This document shows positions 47,825-57,528 of a stretch of DNA of 64,000 nt, in pieces. A model generated the notes under the pieces. That model was not told where the DNA came from, ran no database searches, and worked only from the letters and a program-made list of their open reading frames with translations. Both the position numbers and the translations under genes were made by a program. The DNA is from Cesiribacter sp. SM1 (GTDB lineage: Bacteria; Bacteroidota; Bacteroidia; Cytophagales; Cyclobacteriaceae): NCBI RefSeq assembly GCF_020178975.1, contig NZ_JAHXBU010000093.1, forward strand, positions 310,001 to 374,000. Direction: 5' to 3'. How positions within the stretch are numbered: the first letter of the stretch is position 1; every line of letters begins with the position of its first letter.

Positions 47825-48409
47825 ATGAAAAAGACAGTATTAACCTTTGTAGCAGTAGCTTTTGGTTCATGTGTAGCATTTGCTCAAACAACCCCAGTTG
47901 AAGGAGATCAAACCACCAATACAGAACAAACAGAACAATCTATCACTGTAGATAAAATGTCAGACTCACCTGCTGAGGCAGGCCGTCGTGCCATTAAAGT
48001 AGAGGAGCTGCCGGAAGCTGTGCAGCGCTCGCTGAAAAGCGGTGAGTTCAAAGAGTGGAAAGTTGTAACGGTAACAGAGCTTCAGTCAACTCCGGGTACT
48101 CAGCTGCAGACAGACAATATGTCTAATACAGGTACAGAAGGTGAGGCTGACAGCCAGCCAGAAGCTGAGCAGGCAGCCATGCTTTACGAAGTAGAGCTTG
48201 TATCTGAAGACATGCAGGAAGAAATTCAGGATTCGCAGGCACAAACTGAAGAAATCGCTGAAGAGGCTGCAGAAGAAGGTGTAGTAGCCGAAGAGAAAAT
48301 GGTAGAAGTTAAAGTGCCAGGTGTAGTGCTTCGTTACGACCACCAGGGTAAACTGCTGTCTCGTGTAGACCGTGCTGCAGGAACCACCCCAACAGGCAAC
48401 CAGGAATAA
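47825..48409 (+). CDS. Small secreted acidic protein of unknown function
   Basis: A 194-aa protein with signal peptide MKKTVLTFVAVAFGSCVAFA before QTTP. The mature protein is very rich in Glu, Gln, Ala and Thr, including a continuous acidic block near residues 135-165 (EELVSEDM-EEIQDSQ-type), and contains no cysteine after the signal peptide. A short conserved-looking segment IKVEELPEAVQRSLKSGEFKEWKVV precedes it, similar to exported proteins with a PepSY-like beginning. I do not recognise the family with certainty. A frame four codons upstream exists, but the start at 47825 gives the signal peptide. A strong terminator lies 120 bases behind the stop. Confidence 0.75.
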   Translation: MKKTVLTFVAVAFGSCVAFAQTTPVEGDQTTNTEQTEQSITVDKMSDSPAEAGRRAIKVEELPEAVQRSLKSGEFKEWKVVTVTELQSTPGTQLQTDNMSNTGTEGEADSQPEAEQAAMLYEVELVSEDMQEEIQDSQAQTEEIAEEAAEEGVVAEEKMVEVKVPGVVLRYDHQGKLLSRVDRAAGTTPTGNQE

Positions 48410-48531
48410 ACTATTCTAGCTAAACCAAAAATTTGATTCTGAACGCAGATCGCTCAATGTCGGCGCCTGAGGTCCCCATAACCTATTTTTTCAGGTAACG
48501 GTATTTTTTAAACTTGATTATGACCAAGAAT

Positions 48532-48564
48532 GCGGAGTGCAGCAGTAGCACTCCGCTTTTTTTT
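48532..48564 (+). terminator. Rho-independent terminator
   Basis: GCGGAGTGC (48532-48540) pairs with GCACTCCGC (48548-48556), followed by eight T. The 120 bases between the upstream stop codon and this hairpin hold no gene I can recognise. Confidence 0.92.
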
Positions 48565-48611
48565 GTACAGCTTAATTTGTACCTTAACCCTGTTTAGCCT
48601 TTTTTTATAGA

Positions 48612-49973
48612 ATGAACCACGTTCTGGTAGTAGATGACGATCCGATGTTCCGCCTGATGCTGCGGACTTTTTTGAACAAGAACCAGTTTTCCGTAACTGA
48701 AGCAGCTACGGGTAAAGAGGGAATGAAGCAGGTACGCGAAGGTACCTTCGATATTTTACTTACCGACTTACGGCTGCCTGATCATGATGGGATTGATTTG
48801 TTACAGGAATCCAGAAATTTGCATCCCCAGACACCTGTAATCCTGATGACCAGCTTTGGGGATATCAAAACAGCCGTGCGCGCCATGAAGCTGGGCGCGT
48901 ATGAGTATGTTACTAAGCCGGTAAATCCTGATGAGATTCTTATGACCATGCAGGCTGCCCTGAAAAGATCGCAGGAAAGCGGGAGAGGAGCAGCCGAGGA
49001 TGAGCTTGAGTTTGTGCAGGGCCAGTCGGAAGCAGCAGGTCAGATCCGCGAGTTTATTGAACTGGTTGGGCCAACCCGTATGTCGGTGCTCATACAGGGC
49101 GAAAGTGGTACTGGTAAGGAATACATAGCCAAAATGATCCACATGAACAGCAAGCGCAGCCAGCGCCCCTTTGTGGCAGTAGATTGTGGCACCCTTACCA
49201 AAGACCTTGCTGCAAGCGAGCTGTTTGGTCACCTGAAAGGCTCTTTTACAGGTGCCTATGCCGATAAAAAAGGGCAGTTCCAGGAGGCACATACCGGCAC
49301 GCTGTTTCTTGATGAAGTAGGTAATTTGCCTTATGAGGTGCAGGTTAAGTTATTGCGGGCTTTGCAGGAACGCAAGGTGCGCCAGCTGGGCAGCAATACC
49401 GATCACGAAGTGGATGTACGCATTATAGCGGCCACAAATGAAAACTTACTGCATGCGGTAGAAGAAGGCCGTTTTAGGGAAGACCTCTACCACAGGCTTA
49501 ATGAGTTTGGCATATCGGCCCCGGCATTACGCGAGCGTGTTGCTGATATTGAACTCTTTGCCAGGCATTTTCTCAAAAACGCAAACCATGAGCTTGAAAA
49601 GGAAGTATCTGGTTTTGATGCTGAAGTACTGGAGATATTCAGAAATTACAGCTGGCCGGGCAACCTGAGGGAGCTGAAAAATACTGTAAAAAGAGCTGTA
49701 TTGCTTACCCGCAGTACAACAATAAGCCAGGAGCAGTTGCCGGAGGAGCTGGTCCTGCAGGCGCAGTCGGCAGAGGCAGAGCCCGCTCCTGTGGTAGCAA
49801 GCGGGGGCAGCAGTACAGTAGACCTGAAGGCCATAGCCGAGCATAACGAACGGGAAATGATTCGTAAAGCACTGCAGCAGGCTAACTTTAATAAGTCGAA
49901 AGCTGCCCGCCTGCTGAATATCGATCGTAAAACCCTTTACAACAAGCTGAAACTCTATAATATGGAGGTTTGA
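48612..49973 (+). CDS. Sigma-54-dependent response regulator (NtrC/AtoC family)
   Basis: A 453-aa transcription activator. The receiver domain (1-120) has phospho-acceptor Asp52 in LLTDLRLP, with Asp8-Asp9-Asp10 and Lys in VTKPV. The AAA+ domain (about 130-370) shows Walker A GESGTGKE, the sigma-54 contact loop as GSFTGA (GAFTGA in most relatives), Walker B FLDEVGNL and the sensor segment IIAATN. A Fis-type helix-turn-helix closes it (KALQQANFNKSKAARLLNIDRKTLYNKLK). It opens DNA for sigma-54 RNA polymerase after phosphorylation. The kinase gene at 50157-52769 on the other strand may be functionally linked, but this is inference. Confidence 0.95.
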   Translation: MNHVLVVDDDPMFRLMLRTFLNKNQFSVTEAATGKEGMKQVREGTFDILLTDLRLPDHDGIDLLQESRNLHPQTPVILMTSFGDIKTAVRAMKLGAYEYVTKPVNPDEILMTMQAALKRSQESGRGAAEDELEFVQGQSEAAGQIREFIELVGPTRMSVLIQGESGTGKEYIAKMIHMNSKRSQRPFVAVDCGTLTKDLAASELFGHLKGSFTGAYADKKGQFQEAHTGTLFLDEVGNLPYEVQVKLLRALQERKVRQLGSNTDHEVDVRIIAATNENLLHAVEEGRFREDLYHRLNEFGISAPALRERVADIELFARHFLKNANHELEKEVSGFDAEVLEIFRNYSWPGNLRELKNTVKRAVLLTRSTTISQEQLPEELVLQAQSAEAEPAPVVASGGSSTVDLKAIAEHNEREMIRKALQQANFNKSKAARLLNIDRKTLYNKLKLYNMEV

Positions 49974-50047
49974 TCCATCATCAGATCATCCTGATGATCA
50001 GGAAAATTTCTTACTCTTACCGAATTATCGGGAGACTGATAAAATAT

Positions 50048-50083
50048 AAAAACGGCCCTGGAACTGATTCCAGGGCCGTTTTT
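50048..50083. terminator. Bidirectional terminator
   Basis: AAAAACGGCCCTGG (50048-50061) pairs with CCAGGGCCGTTTTT (50070-50083), a 14-bp stem with U-rich exits on both strands. It separates the convergent regulator and hybrid-kinase genes. Confidence 0.92.
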
Positions 50084-50156
50084 ATGATAAGGTACCATGG
50101 CTTTGATCATGCTGCTTACGATCCTTCTCTTTGGAGAGAAAGATGCGCTTTATGGG

Positions 50157-52769
50157 CTACCAGCTGCCCTGGCTGGCTGCGCTGGCAGCAGTTTCCTGAA
50201 GCTCGGCCTGCACAAAAGACATAATTTGTAGCGCCTCAGTGCGGAATTCTGCCACCCATGCGGTGCGAACTTCTGCCGGAGCTTCCTCCAGCTCCATGCG
50301 GCGCAGCAATTTAGCAGCCTTCTCGGCTTTGAATTGCTTTACTGAAGGAAACATCTTATGTGCCAGCTCTTTTAACTGGCCCCAGTTCTGCTGCTGGCAA
50401 TACTGCTCCATCAGTGGCAGGTACTCATTGGTATTCTCCAGAAAGGTGCACAGCATGAGCTTTAATGCATCGGGATCGCCGCCGGAATATTTTTGATAAA
50501 TTTCAATGCTATACCCACTCTGTTGAACAGAGGCGGGAGCCGGAGCCTGTACTTTAGTACTTACTTTTTTGCCAGCTTCTGCTGGTGGCGCAGGTGCTGC
50601 ATCTTTCCAGATGGTAGCCAGGAGCTGCAACAGCTCACTTTCCTGGAAAGGTTTGAGCAGATAGGCTGTCATGCCCAGCTCAAGGTAGCGGGCCAGGTCT
50701 GTTTTCATAGCGTTTGCAGTTACCGCTACTACAGGTATCTGGCTGTTATTTCCTGTTAACTGCCTTACTTTCTCTAACAGTTGCAGCCCACTCATACCGG
50801 GCATGTTCATGTCGGTTAGCACAAGGTCGTAACGACGGGCGCCCAGTTTGTTTAAAGCTTCCTGCCCGCTGTTGGCTATTTCAGTAGGAATATGCCACTT
50901 CTGTAAAATGGTATTGAGCAGGAGTACGTTCAGCGGGTCGTCGTCTACCACCAGTACCTGCATATTTTGCCAGGTTGCAGGAATGCTTTCGGGCTTGCTG
51001 ATAAGCGGTGCCTGTTCTTCTACCGGCCTGCCTTTAGGGTAAGGAATTGTTATGTAAAATACGGTACCCCTGCCTTCGCGGCTCCTAACACTTATTTCGC
51101 CACCCTGCAGGTCAATAAGCCTTTTGGTAATGGCAAGGCCAAGGCCGCTGCCACCATAGCGGCGTGTAATGGAGGGGTCGGCCTGCGTAAAGCTTTCAAA
51201 GATCTGTTTGAGCTTTTCTGCGGCAATACCAATGCCTGAGTCAGAAACGGTTATATCTACCAGGTATTTGCCAAAACCGTTATCACGTACCCGGCATTTT
51301 AACTTAACGGCTCCGCTATCGGTGAACTTAACGGCATTGCCCAGTAAATTATACAGGATCTGCTGAAGCCTGAAGGGATCGCCCTTTATATAAGCGGGTG
51401 CCAGCGGCAGGTCGGGCTTAAACACCAGGCCTTTTTCAGTAGCCCTGCCGTTAATAAGCTGGGTAGTTTGCTGTAAAATCTGGAGCAGGTCAAAATCGAT
51501 CTTTTCAAAGCTGATCTGCCCTGCTTCGATCTTGCTCATGTCAAGAATATCATTTACAGTTGAAAGCAGGAAGTCTGATGAAAAGCGGATGGCCTCTACC
51601 TGCTTACGCTGTTGTGCCGGCAGTGCCTGCTGCCGGAGCTGTTCAGAAAAGCCAACAATGGCATTGAGGGGTGTTCTGATCTCATGGCTCATGTTAGCCA
51701 GGAATTGTTCCTTTACCTGGCGTAACTGTTCTTCTTTACGGCGGGCTTTTTCCAGCTGCGCTTTCAGAAAGTTGCTTCGGCTAATATCGCGGATTACCAG
51801 TGCAACAAACACAAAGCTGGTAACAAGGCCTGTACAGCTGATCAGGAATATGATGAGCGAAGCTTCATCTACCATATGCTGTGCCTTGCGGATGCGGTTA
51901 TTCGAGATGGCGGTTTCTTCCTGCTCCATCAGGTGAATAATGCGCCTGATCTGCTCCATTACTACCTGGTCGAATGCCAGTAGCTCCAGCTCCTGCTTGC
52001 TAAGCTGCCGGCGGTTACTGGTTTCTTCCCTCTGGATTTCACGCAACATCTTGCGCATTCCGTTTATGAGAGAATCTGCCATTGGCTGTGCCAGCACAAT
52101 AGTATCTACACTTACTTCTTTAGTGGTGGTAACAAGGCTGCTGTCTCCCATGGTAACCACAGGAGCCTTTTTATCCCTGGCAAAGATCTTGTTGAGTATA
52201 CCTTTTTTCTCAACCTTTTCCATGCGCACCTTTGGGGGTGGTGGCAAATCTCTTTTTACTTCCCGCTCTATTTTTTTAAGGGTAGTGTTTACCGATACAG
52301 GATCATTGGCCTGATCTTGCAGGCGCTTCAGGGCTTTATCAGTAAAAACGGGTCTGTCGAGCTGGGTTTTTAGAACAGTAAAAGAGTTTAAACCTTCAAC
52401 TTTTTTATTGATCAGGGTGGTGAGGGTATCTAACCTTCTCTGCCAGCGTTCATCCTGGTTTGCTTTTTTCAGGGAGTTAAGCTGCTTGTATACATCAGCC
52501 GTATTCTCCTCGTATGCTTTGAGGTAAGTATTATCCTGGGTAAGGCTGTAGGCGCGTAAATGACTCTCTGAGTCTGACAGGCTGGTAAGCAGCTGGCTCA
52601 GGTGAACCGGCATGGAGTTAGGCTTTGCCAGGGTTTCGACAGACTGCGAAATTTGCCTGAAACTGGTAATGGCAAAGTACAGGGCAACCACCAGACCGAT
52701 GGTAAGGAGGCCAAAGGCTAGAAATACCTTTACCTTAGTCGACTTTGTAATGCTTCCGAACGTAGCCAA
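50157..52769 (-). CDS. Hybrid sensor histidine kinase with receiver and HPt domains
   Basis: An 870-aa inner-membrane phosphorelay protein. A helix at about residues 16-38 and another at about 302-327 enclose a periplasmic region of about 260 residues with helical, coiled-coil-like sequence. HisKA follows with His362 in ANMSHEIRTPLNAIVGF, then HATPase_c (N box LLGNAVKF and G boxes DSGIGI, GGSGLGLAI), a receiver with Asp653 in VLTDMNMPGMSG, and a C-terminal HPt domain with His804 in LAHKMF. All four phosphotransfer sites are intact. The internal relay ends in HPt, so a separate response regulator must be the final target, for example the NtrC-type protein next door, or another one. Confidence 0.94.
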   Translation of the reverse strand: MATFGSITKSTKVKVFLAFGLLTIGLVVALYFAITSFRQISQSVETLAKPNSMPVHLSQLLTSLSDSESHLRAYSLTQDNTYLKAYEENTADVYKQLNSLKKANQDERWQRRLDTLTTLINKKVEGLNSFTVLKTQLDRPVFTDKALKRLQDQANDPVSVNTTLKKIEREVKRDLPPPPKVRMEKVEKKGILNKIFARDKKAPVVTMGDSSLVTTTKEVSVDTIVLAQPMADSLINGMRKMLREIQREETSNRRQLSKQELELLAFDQVVMEQIRRIIHLMEQEETAISNNRIRKAQHMVDEASLIIFLISCTGLVTSFVFVALVIRDISRSNFLKAQLEKARRKEEQLRQVKEQFLANMSHEIRTPLNAIVGFSEQLRQQALPAQQRKQVEAIRFSSDFLLSTVNDILDMSKIEAGQISFEKIDFDLLQILQQTTQLINGRATEKGLVFKPDLPLAPAYIKGDPFRLQQILYNLLGNAVKFTDSGAVKLKCRVRDNGFGKYLVDITVSDSGIGIAAEKLKQIFESFTQADPSITRRYGGSGLGLAITKRLIDLQGGEISVRSREGRGTVFYITIPYPKGRPVEEQAPLISKPESIPATWQNMQVLVVDDDPLNVLLLNTILQKWHIPTEIANSGQEALNKLGARRYDLVLTDMNMPGMSGLQLLEKVRQLTGNNSQIPVVAVTANAMKTDLARYLELGMTAYLLKPFQESELLQLLATIWKDAAPAPPAEAGKKVSTKVQAPAPASVQQSGYSIEIYQKYSGGDPDALKLMLCTFLENTNEYLPLMEQYCQQQNWGQLKELAHKMFPSVKQFKAEKAAKLLRRMELEEAPAEVRTAWVAEFRTEALQIMSFVQAELQETAASAASQGSW

Positions 52770-52890
52770 TAGATTCTCTTAATTTTCTTATCAACGAAAA
52801 GTTACAAAAAATCATTCATACCAGGGGCTTGTATTAGTGTTAAATAGGGCTTGAGCTGCCTTAAGCACAATTAATGCCCCTGAAAGCAAT

Positions 52891-52917
52891 AATGGAGAGG
52901 CAGGCAGCCTCTCCATT
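52891..52917 (-). terminator. Hairpin after the M28 peptidase gene
   Basis: AATGGAGAGGC (52891-52901) pairs with GCCTCTCCATT (52907-52917), an 11-bp stem with a five-base loop, seven bases after the stop on the minus strand. The T run is weak. Confidence 0.6.
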
Positions 52918-52923
52918 AGAAGG

Positions 52924-54420
52924 CTATTTTCTGTTGTAGAGGGTGTTTCCGGCAGCTTCGTATTTGTCTCCGCCTCTCCAGAATGGAGCCTGTGCGGCGC
53001 CGGCAATTTTTTCTGCAGCTAAAATAAACGACTGAATATAGCGGCTAACATAGCTAAAGTTGATGCTTTCGGCCTCATCGGCGGGCTGGTGGTAGTATTG
53101 CATAAGCGCAGCATCGAAGGCCGTCATGCCCATGGAGTAGGTGGGTGCCGGTATACCTGCCCTGGCAAAATGTACGTTATCGGAGCGGTCAAAAAGATTT
53201 TGCTGAGGCACCGGATCCTGTATGGCCTCCAGGCCAAAAGCCTGTGCCGCAGCCTGAAGGTCGGCTTCCGCCTCGGTACGCTCCAGGCCAATGACGGTTA
53301 CTTTTGTGGTATCGTTATAGCCGGCACCATCAATGTTCAGGTTGAATATTATCTGGCTGAGGGGAACGGGCGGATGTTCTGCAAACCAGCGGCTGCCGAG
53401 CAGTCCTTTTTCTTCGGCTGTCCAGGCTGCCAGTAGCACAGAACGTTTCGGAGGATTTTTTGAAAAATAGTCTGCGGCCATCAGCAAGGCTGTTACACCC
53501 ACGGCATTATCGCGGGCACCGTTGTATATGCTGTCGCCATTTACGGCACTGCCTATGCCCACATGATCGTAGTGGGCAGAGAGCATAACATACTCCTGCT
53601 TAAGTTCAGGGTCGGTACCTTCTACTACTGCCAGTATGTTGGAGCTGCTCAAAACCTGCTCTTCTTTACCTGAAATGCTGAAACTTAGCTGGGGCCGCTT
53701 TTGACTTTTCAGGCTCTGATGCAGGCTATGATTGGTATCATTCAACCAGATAAGCGGGAATGTAGAGGGCGTGGCTGCATTACTGCTGCCCAGAATAAAT
53801 TTGCTGCCAGACAGGTAAGGTGCCAGCTGATTCCAGGATCTTTGCTGGTTGTGGAAAAGCTCAACCAGGCCTAATGCACCAAGCTCCTGTAATTTTTTAA
53901 GTTTATCGGCACTTGCTGTAAGCTGTGCCTGGGGGCTTGCGCCTGCTTCTGTTCCGGCTTTGGCTATTACCCATTTTCCCCTCACCTGGTCGGCTGTAAC
54001 TTCCGCTCCTGTGCCCCAGTCGAGCACCACTGCAGAGCCCTGTAAGCTGCCATTTTGCCCCTGGCGTACCACAAAGTCCTGGCTGAGTGTAAAAGATTGC
54101 TTACCAATTTTCAGCTCGCCCTGCAGGGGTGGCTTTGCCTGCAGGAAGGGAACGCGCTGCCGGTAGTTTTCGGCATCGGGCAGGCTTTTTAGATTTCGGG
54201 AGCGAAAGTAGGAGGCCAGGTATTGGGCTGCTATTTCTATTCCGGGGCTGCCAACATCACGCCCCTCCAGCTCATCGGCTGCCAGAAAGCGAACGTGCAT
54301 TTCTACTTCTGGCTGTTCTACCTGGCTTCTTATCTTGGCCAGTGCATCTGTTTGCTGAGCCTGCAGGCTGATGCTGCCCGTAAGTAATACAGTAAATGCC
54401 AAAAATGATGAGCGTAACAT
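52924..54420 (-). CDS. Secreted M28 family zinc aminopeptidase
   Basis: A 498-aa exported peptidase with signal peptide (about 1-21, cleaved after LQA). The N-terminal part and a protease-associated-type insertion (about 130-235) are followed by the M28 catalytic domain: LSAHYDHVG (zinc His and Asp), GARDNAVGVTALL (bridging Asp), TAEEKGLLGS (catalytic Glu then zinc Glu), NLNIDGAG (zinc Asp) and the late His in QYYHQPADE. All metal ligands are visible. It removes N-terminal residues of peptides in the periplasm or outside the cell. The single gene lies next to the M2 peptidase, which suggests peptide scavenging. Confidence 0.94.
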   Translation of the reverse strand: MLRSSFLAFTVLLTGSISLQAQQTDALAKIRSQVEQPEVEMHVRFLAADELEGRDVGSPGIEIAAQYLASYFRSRNLKSLPDAENYRQRVPFLQAKPPLQGELKIGKQSFTLSQDFVVRQGQNGSLQGSAVVLDWGTGAEVTADQVRGKWVIAKAGTEAGASPQAQLTASADKLKKLQELGALGLVELFHNQQRSWNQLAPYLSGSKFILGSSNAATPSTFPLIWLNDTNHSLHQSLKSQKRPQLSFSISGKEEQVLSSSNILAVVEGTDPELKQEYVMLSAHYDHVGIGSAVNGDSIYNGARDNAVGVTALLMAADYFSKNPPKRSVLLAAWTAEEKGLLGSRWFAEHPPVPLSQIIFNLNIDGAGYNDTTKVTVIGLERTEAEADLQAAAQAFGLEAIQDPVPQQNLFDRSDNVHFARAGIPAPTYSMGMTAFDAALMQYYHQPADEAESINFSYVSRYIQSFILAAEKIAGAAQAPFWRGGDKYEAAGNTLYNRK

Positions 54421-54514
54421 ATAATGATAGTGGTGAAAAGTTTTTGGTGATCAGGACAAAATAGCAATCCGCTAACATAACGAAGTGCTTGAATATAATT
54501 ATCTGTATTTGTAA

Positions 54515-54547
54515 AAAGGCTGCCAGTAAATGGTACTGGCAGCCTTT
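54515..54547 (-). terminator. Rho-independent terminator of the M2 peptidase gene
   Basis: AAAGGCTGCCAGTA (54515-54528) pairs with TACTGGCAGCCTTT (54534-54547), a 14-bp stem with a five-base loop. It is followed on the minus strand by further T, and lies 20 bases after the stop. Confidence 0.92.
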
Positions 54548-54567
54548 CAGGATTCACGCTGGTAGCA

Positions 54568-56388
54568 TCAGATTGTTTCGGGCAGTGTATGGGTGCGGCC
54601 CCTGTTTACTTCTTTCAAATAAGCCATGAGTGGCTCGAAGTAGCTGAGCATGGCTTTGGCGCTTAAATCTTCGCCGGTGGTTTCTCTTAACAGCTCACGC
54701 CAGTCGCGGGTTGCGCCCGGCCGCAGCAGGTCTTTGAGGAAGTCTCCTACTTTTTCGTTGCCGTAGTAGTTGGTGCTGCGCGGGTCCTGGTTAAGAATGT
54801 TGCGGGCTACATGGTCGTGCAGCTGGAACAGCAGTGCATAGCTGATGGCATAATCGTAGTACTGGGCCGCATCGTTGTTGATGTGGGTTTTAGAGGCGGC
54901 GTCGGTATATTCTTCCCCGCGTACTGCCGGTGGCACCATGCCCTGGTATTTCTCTGCAAGCTCCCACCAGCGCTTGTTCAGCTGGTCTGCAGGCAGGTCG
55001 TTTGCATATAAATCGTGCTCAAAATGCGTCATCACCCCTGCTGAGAAGGGGATGAACACAATGTAGTTGAGGGCTTCTTTCAGTAGTGATTGTGTTTCAT
55101 CTGTCTTAGTGTTGGGATCTATCAGGCCCAGGCCGGCAATAAAAGGTTTTTGCATGGCGGCTAATCCCATCATGCTGCCCACAGCCTCATGAAATGCACG
55201 GTTGGCCCCTCCGCGCAGGAGTGGTGGTACATCGGGATTGGTATAGCTGATATAGTAGTAGATATGGCCCAGCTCGTGGTGAGTGGTTTCGTACCACTCT
55301 TCGTTTGGTATTACACTCTGCAGTGCACGTACATCTTCTTCAAGATCCATGTGCCAGGCAGAGGCATGGTTGTTCTTTTTATAGGTTGCATCGGCAGGAG
55401 CAGGGTAAAGGCTGCTCTTTTCCCAGAAAGACTGTGGCAGGGGCTGAAAGCCCAGGCTGATGTAAAAACGCTCGGCCTGTTGTACCAGCCACTCCGGGCC
55501 TTTTTCTTCCAGTACAGGATCAAGGTTTATGCCTTCTACTTCTACCATTGGGCTCCAGTCCTGGCCCCAGCGGTTGGGCAGCCAGTGGGCAGGCAGCATA
55601 GCTGGCACCTCCTGCACACCATAGCGTTTGGCAAGCTCGTAGCGGGCATAGGTGTGGAGTTCGCGGTACAGCGGCCATATATCCCGAATCAGCTGCTGGT
55701 TCAGCGCCATCATTTCATCGGAGGTCATGCCATAGTCGCTTACCTGGTAGGCAAAGTAGTTGTCGTAGCCCAGGGCTTCTACTGTTTCGTTGCGCAGGCG
55801 GCGCAGGTTTAACAGGCCCTCGCGCAGGCCGGTGCCCACTTCTTTTGAGGCGGCCCAGGCATTCTGGCGGCTATCCAGGTTCATGGTGCCCTTCAGAATA
55901 TTATCGATGTCGTTGGTGCTTACCGACTTGTTGTCTACTTTAAAGTCGTAGCCAAACAAAAGTTCGGTTTGCTGTGCTTCTGCTTTTATACGCTCTTTTA
56001 CCAGGTCTTCTACCGTAGCAGGATTGTTGGCTGCAGTATATAAGATTGTTTGTAGTTGTTTTACCTGTATGGGGCGCAGCAGTGCCTCCTGCTCCAGCAG
56101 CTCTCTTGCTTTCTCTATGTTTTCGCTGCTGCCGGTAAAGCGGGCATAAGCTTCGTTAGCTTGTTGTACCTTCCAGGCGTTTGTTGTATCGCCGGGTATT
56201 ATGCGGGTGTTGGAGGCCCATTCCGCTTCGGCAGATTCGTAGTAAAGCTTTTTAAACTGCTGGGTATAATCATCAATGAAATGCTGTGCCTGCAACTGAG
56301 CTTCACTCTCTGTTGTGCTGGTTTCAGAAGGTGACTGGGAACAGGAAAAAGTGCCGGTTGCCAGCACTAACAGTAAAAATTTTCTCAT
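54568..56388 (-). CDS. M2 family peptidyl-dipeptidase (ACE-like) lipoprotein
   Basis: A 606-aa zinc metallopeptidase of the angiotensin-converting-enzyme family, which splits dipeptides from the C-terminus of peptides. The zinc motif HHELGH is followed by GANRAFHEAVGSMMGLA with the third ligand Glu, and these lie at about residues 365-395. The N-terminus MRKFLLLVLATGTFSC carries a lipobox, so the protein is a lipoprotein probably of the envelope. The length (about 600) fits a single-domain ACE homologue. The gene has its own strong terminator. It adjoins the M28 aminopeptidase, and the two may share peptide-utilisation roles. Confidence 0.94.
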   Translation of the reverse strand: MRKFLLLVLATGTFSCSQSPSETSTTESEAQLQAQHFIDDYTQQFKKLYYESAEAEWASNTRIIPGDTTNAWKVQQANEAYARFTGSSENIEKARELLEQEALLRPIQVKQLQTILYTAANNPATVEDLVKERIKAEAQQTELLFGYDFKVDNKSVSTNDIDNILKGTMNLDSRQNAWAASKEVGTGLREGLLNLRRLRNETVEALGYDNYFAYQVSDYGMTSDEMMALNQQLIRDIWPLYRELHTYARYELAKRYGVQEVPAMLPAHWLPNRWGQDWSPMVEVEGINLDPVLEEKGPEWLVQQAERFYISLGFQPLPQSFWEKSSLYPAPADATYKKNNHASAWHMDLEEDVRALQSVIPNEEWYETTHHELGHIYYYISYTNPDVPPLLRGGANRAFHEAVGSMMGLAAMQKPFIAGLGLIDPNTKTDETQSLLKEALNYIVFIPFSAGVMTHFEHDLYANDLPADQLNKRWWELAEKYQGMVPPAVRGEEYTDAASKTHINNDAAQYYDYAISYALLFQLHDHVARNILNQDPRSTNYYGNEKVGDFLKDLLRPGATRDWRELLRETTGEDLSAKAMLSYFEPLMAYLKEVNRGRTHTLPETI

Positions 56389-56523
56389 AATTAGTAAGTA
56401 AATCCAGATTGTGCTAATGTACTGAAAACTACTTAAAGGTTATAGAGTTGCAACCCTTAAGAGGCTACAGCGTTATTTTAATTACTTTTTAAACTGTTGG
56501 TAGAGGCGAATTTTTTTAAGATT

Positions 56524-57528
56524 ATGGGATTTTTACAACCTAAACGTTTACACAACTCCAAGGGAGAGGTAAGAAAAGTAGGAATTGAAATAGAGTTTGG
56601 TAATGTGCCAATTGAAAAAACGGCCGATATTATCATGGAACTCTATGGCGGGGAGCTTAAGCGCGAAAACCGCTTTATGCAGAAGGTTGAGAATACCAGT
56701 CTGGGCGATTTTTCCATAGAAATGGATGCCCGCATGCTTACGGAAAAAGCTTACCTGAAACCCCTGCAAAAGCTTAACATTGACATCAGCAAAATACAGC
56801 TGGGCGATTCGAACCTTGAATCGGGCCTGGAGGATATGCTGGAGGGGGTGGTAAGCATGGTGGTGCCATACGAGGTTGGTACACCACCGGTGCCCATTAC
56901 AGAACTGCACCAGCTGGAGCGCCTGCGTGAGAGCCTTTTCAGGCATGAGGCAAAAGGCACCCGGGCTTTTCCTACCAATATATTCGGAACGCACCTGAAC
57001 CCCGAGGTTCCTGATGAAGCGCCGGGCACCATATTAAATTACCTGAGGGCCTTTCTGCTGATCTATCCCTGGATGCTGCGCAGTGCCGAGATTGATATTG
57101 CCCGCAGGCTGTCTCCTTATATAGACCCTTTCCCGGAATCTTATGCCGACCTGATTCTGCACATGGGATACAACCCCACCACAGATCAGCTCATAGAAGA
57201 TTACCACGCCTACAACCCCGACAGGAACCGTCCGCTGGATATGTACCCGCTATTTGCCTGCCTTAATAAGGAGAAGGTTTCTGCATATCCGGATATGGGC
57301 ATTGTGAAGGATAGACCAACTTTTCATTACAGGCTGCCAAACAGCCAGGTTGAGGAGGAAGACTGGTCTCTTGAAAAGGTATGGAATAACTGGGTAATGA
57401 TTGAAAACCTGGCAGAAGATAAAGAAAAACTAGAAGAACTGGCCCGGCAGTACTTAAGCATGAAGAAAGACACTTTCATTGGCTTTAATGGTAAATGGGC
57501 CAAACAATCAGATAAATGGCTATTATAA
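56524..57528 (+). CDS. Putative amidoligase (Amidoligase_2 family, glutamine-synthetase-like)
   Basis: A 334-aa predicted amide-bond-forming enzyme. The N-terminal VGIEIEFGNVPIEKTADII has the Glu-x-Glu-(F) metal/ATP site typical of the family, the GDFSIEMDAR stretch continues it, and HLNPEVP near residue 160 and ILNYLRAFLLIYPWML near 170 fit later blocks. The start ATG at 56524 is taken because the family begins here; the frame extends nine codons further upstream. The members join amino groups to carboxylates with ATP, as glutamine synthetase does, and were predicted to modify peptides or cell-surface molecules. It overlaps the amidotransferase gene by 13 bases, so the two products probably act together. 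Confidence 0.85.
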   Translation: MGFLQPKRLHNSKGEVRKVGIEIEFGNVPIEKTADIIMELYGGELKRENRFMQKVENTSLGDFSIEMDARMLTEKAYLKPLQKLNIDISKIQLGDSNLESGLEDMLEGVVSMVVPYEVGTPPVPITELHQLERLRESLFRHEAKGTRAFPTNIFGTHLNPEVPDEAPGTILNYLRAFLLIYPWMLRSAEIDIARRLSPYIDPFPESYADLILHMGYNPTTDQLIEDYHAYNPDRNRPLDMYPLFACLNKEKVSAYPDMGIVKDRPTFHYRLPNSQVEEEDWSLEKVWNNWVMIENLAEDKEKLEELARQYLSMKKDTFIGFNGKWAKQSDKWLL

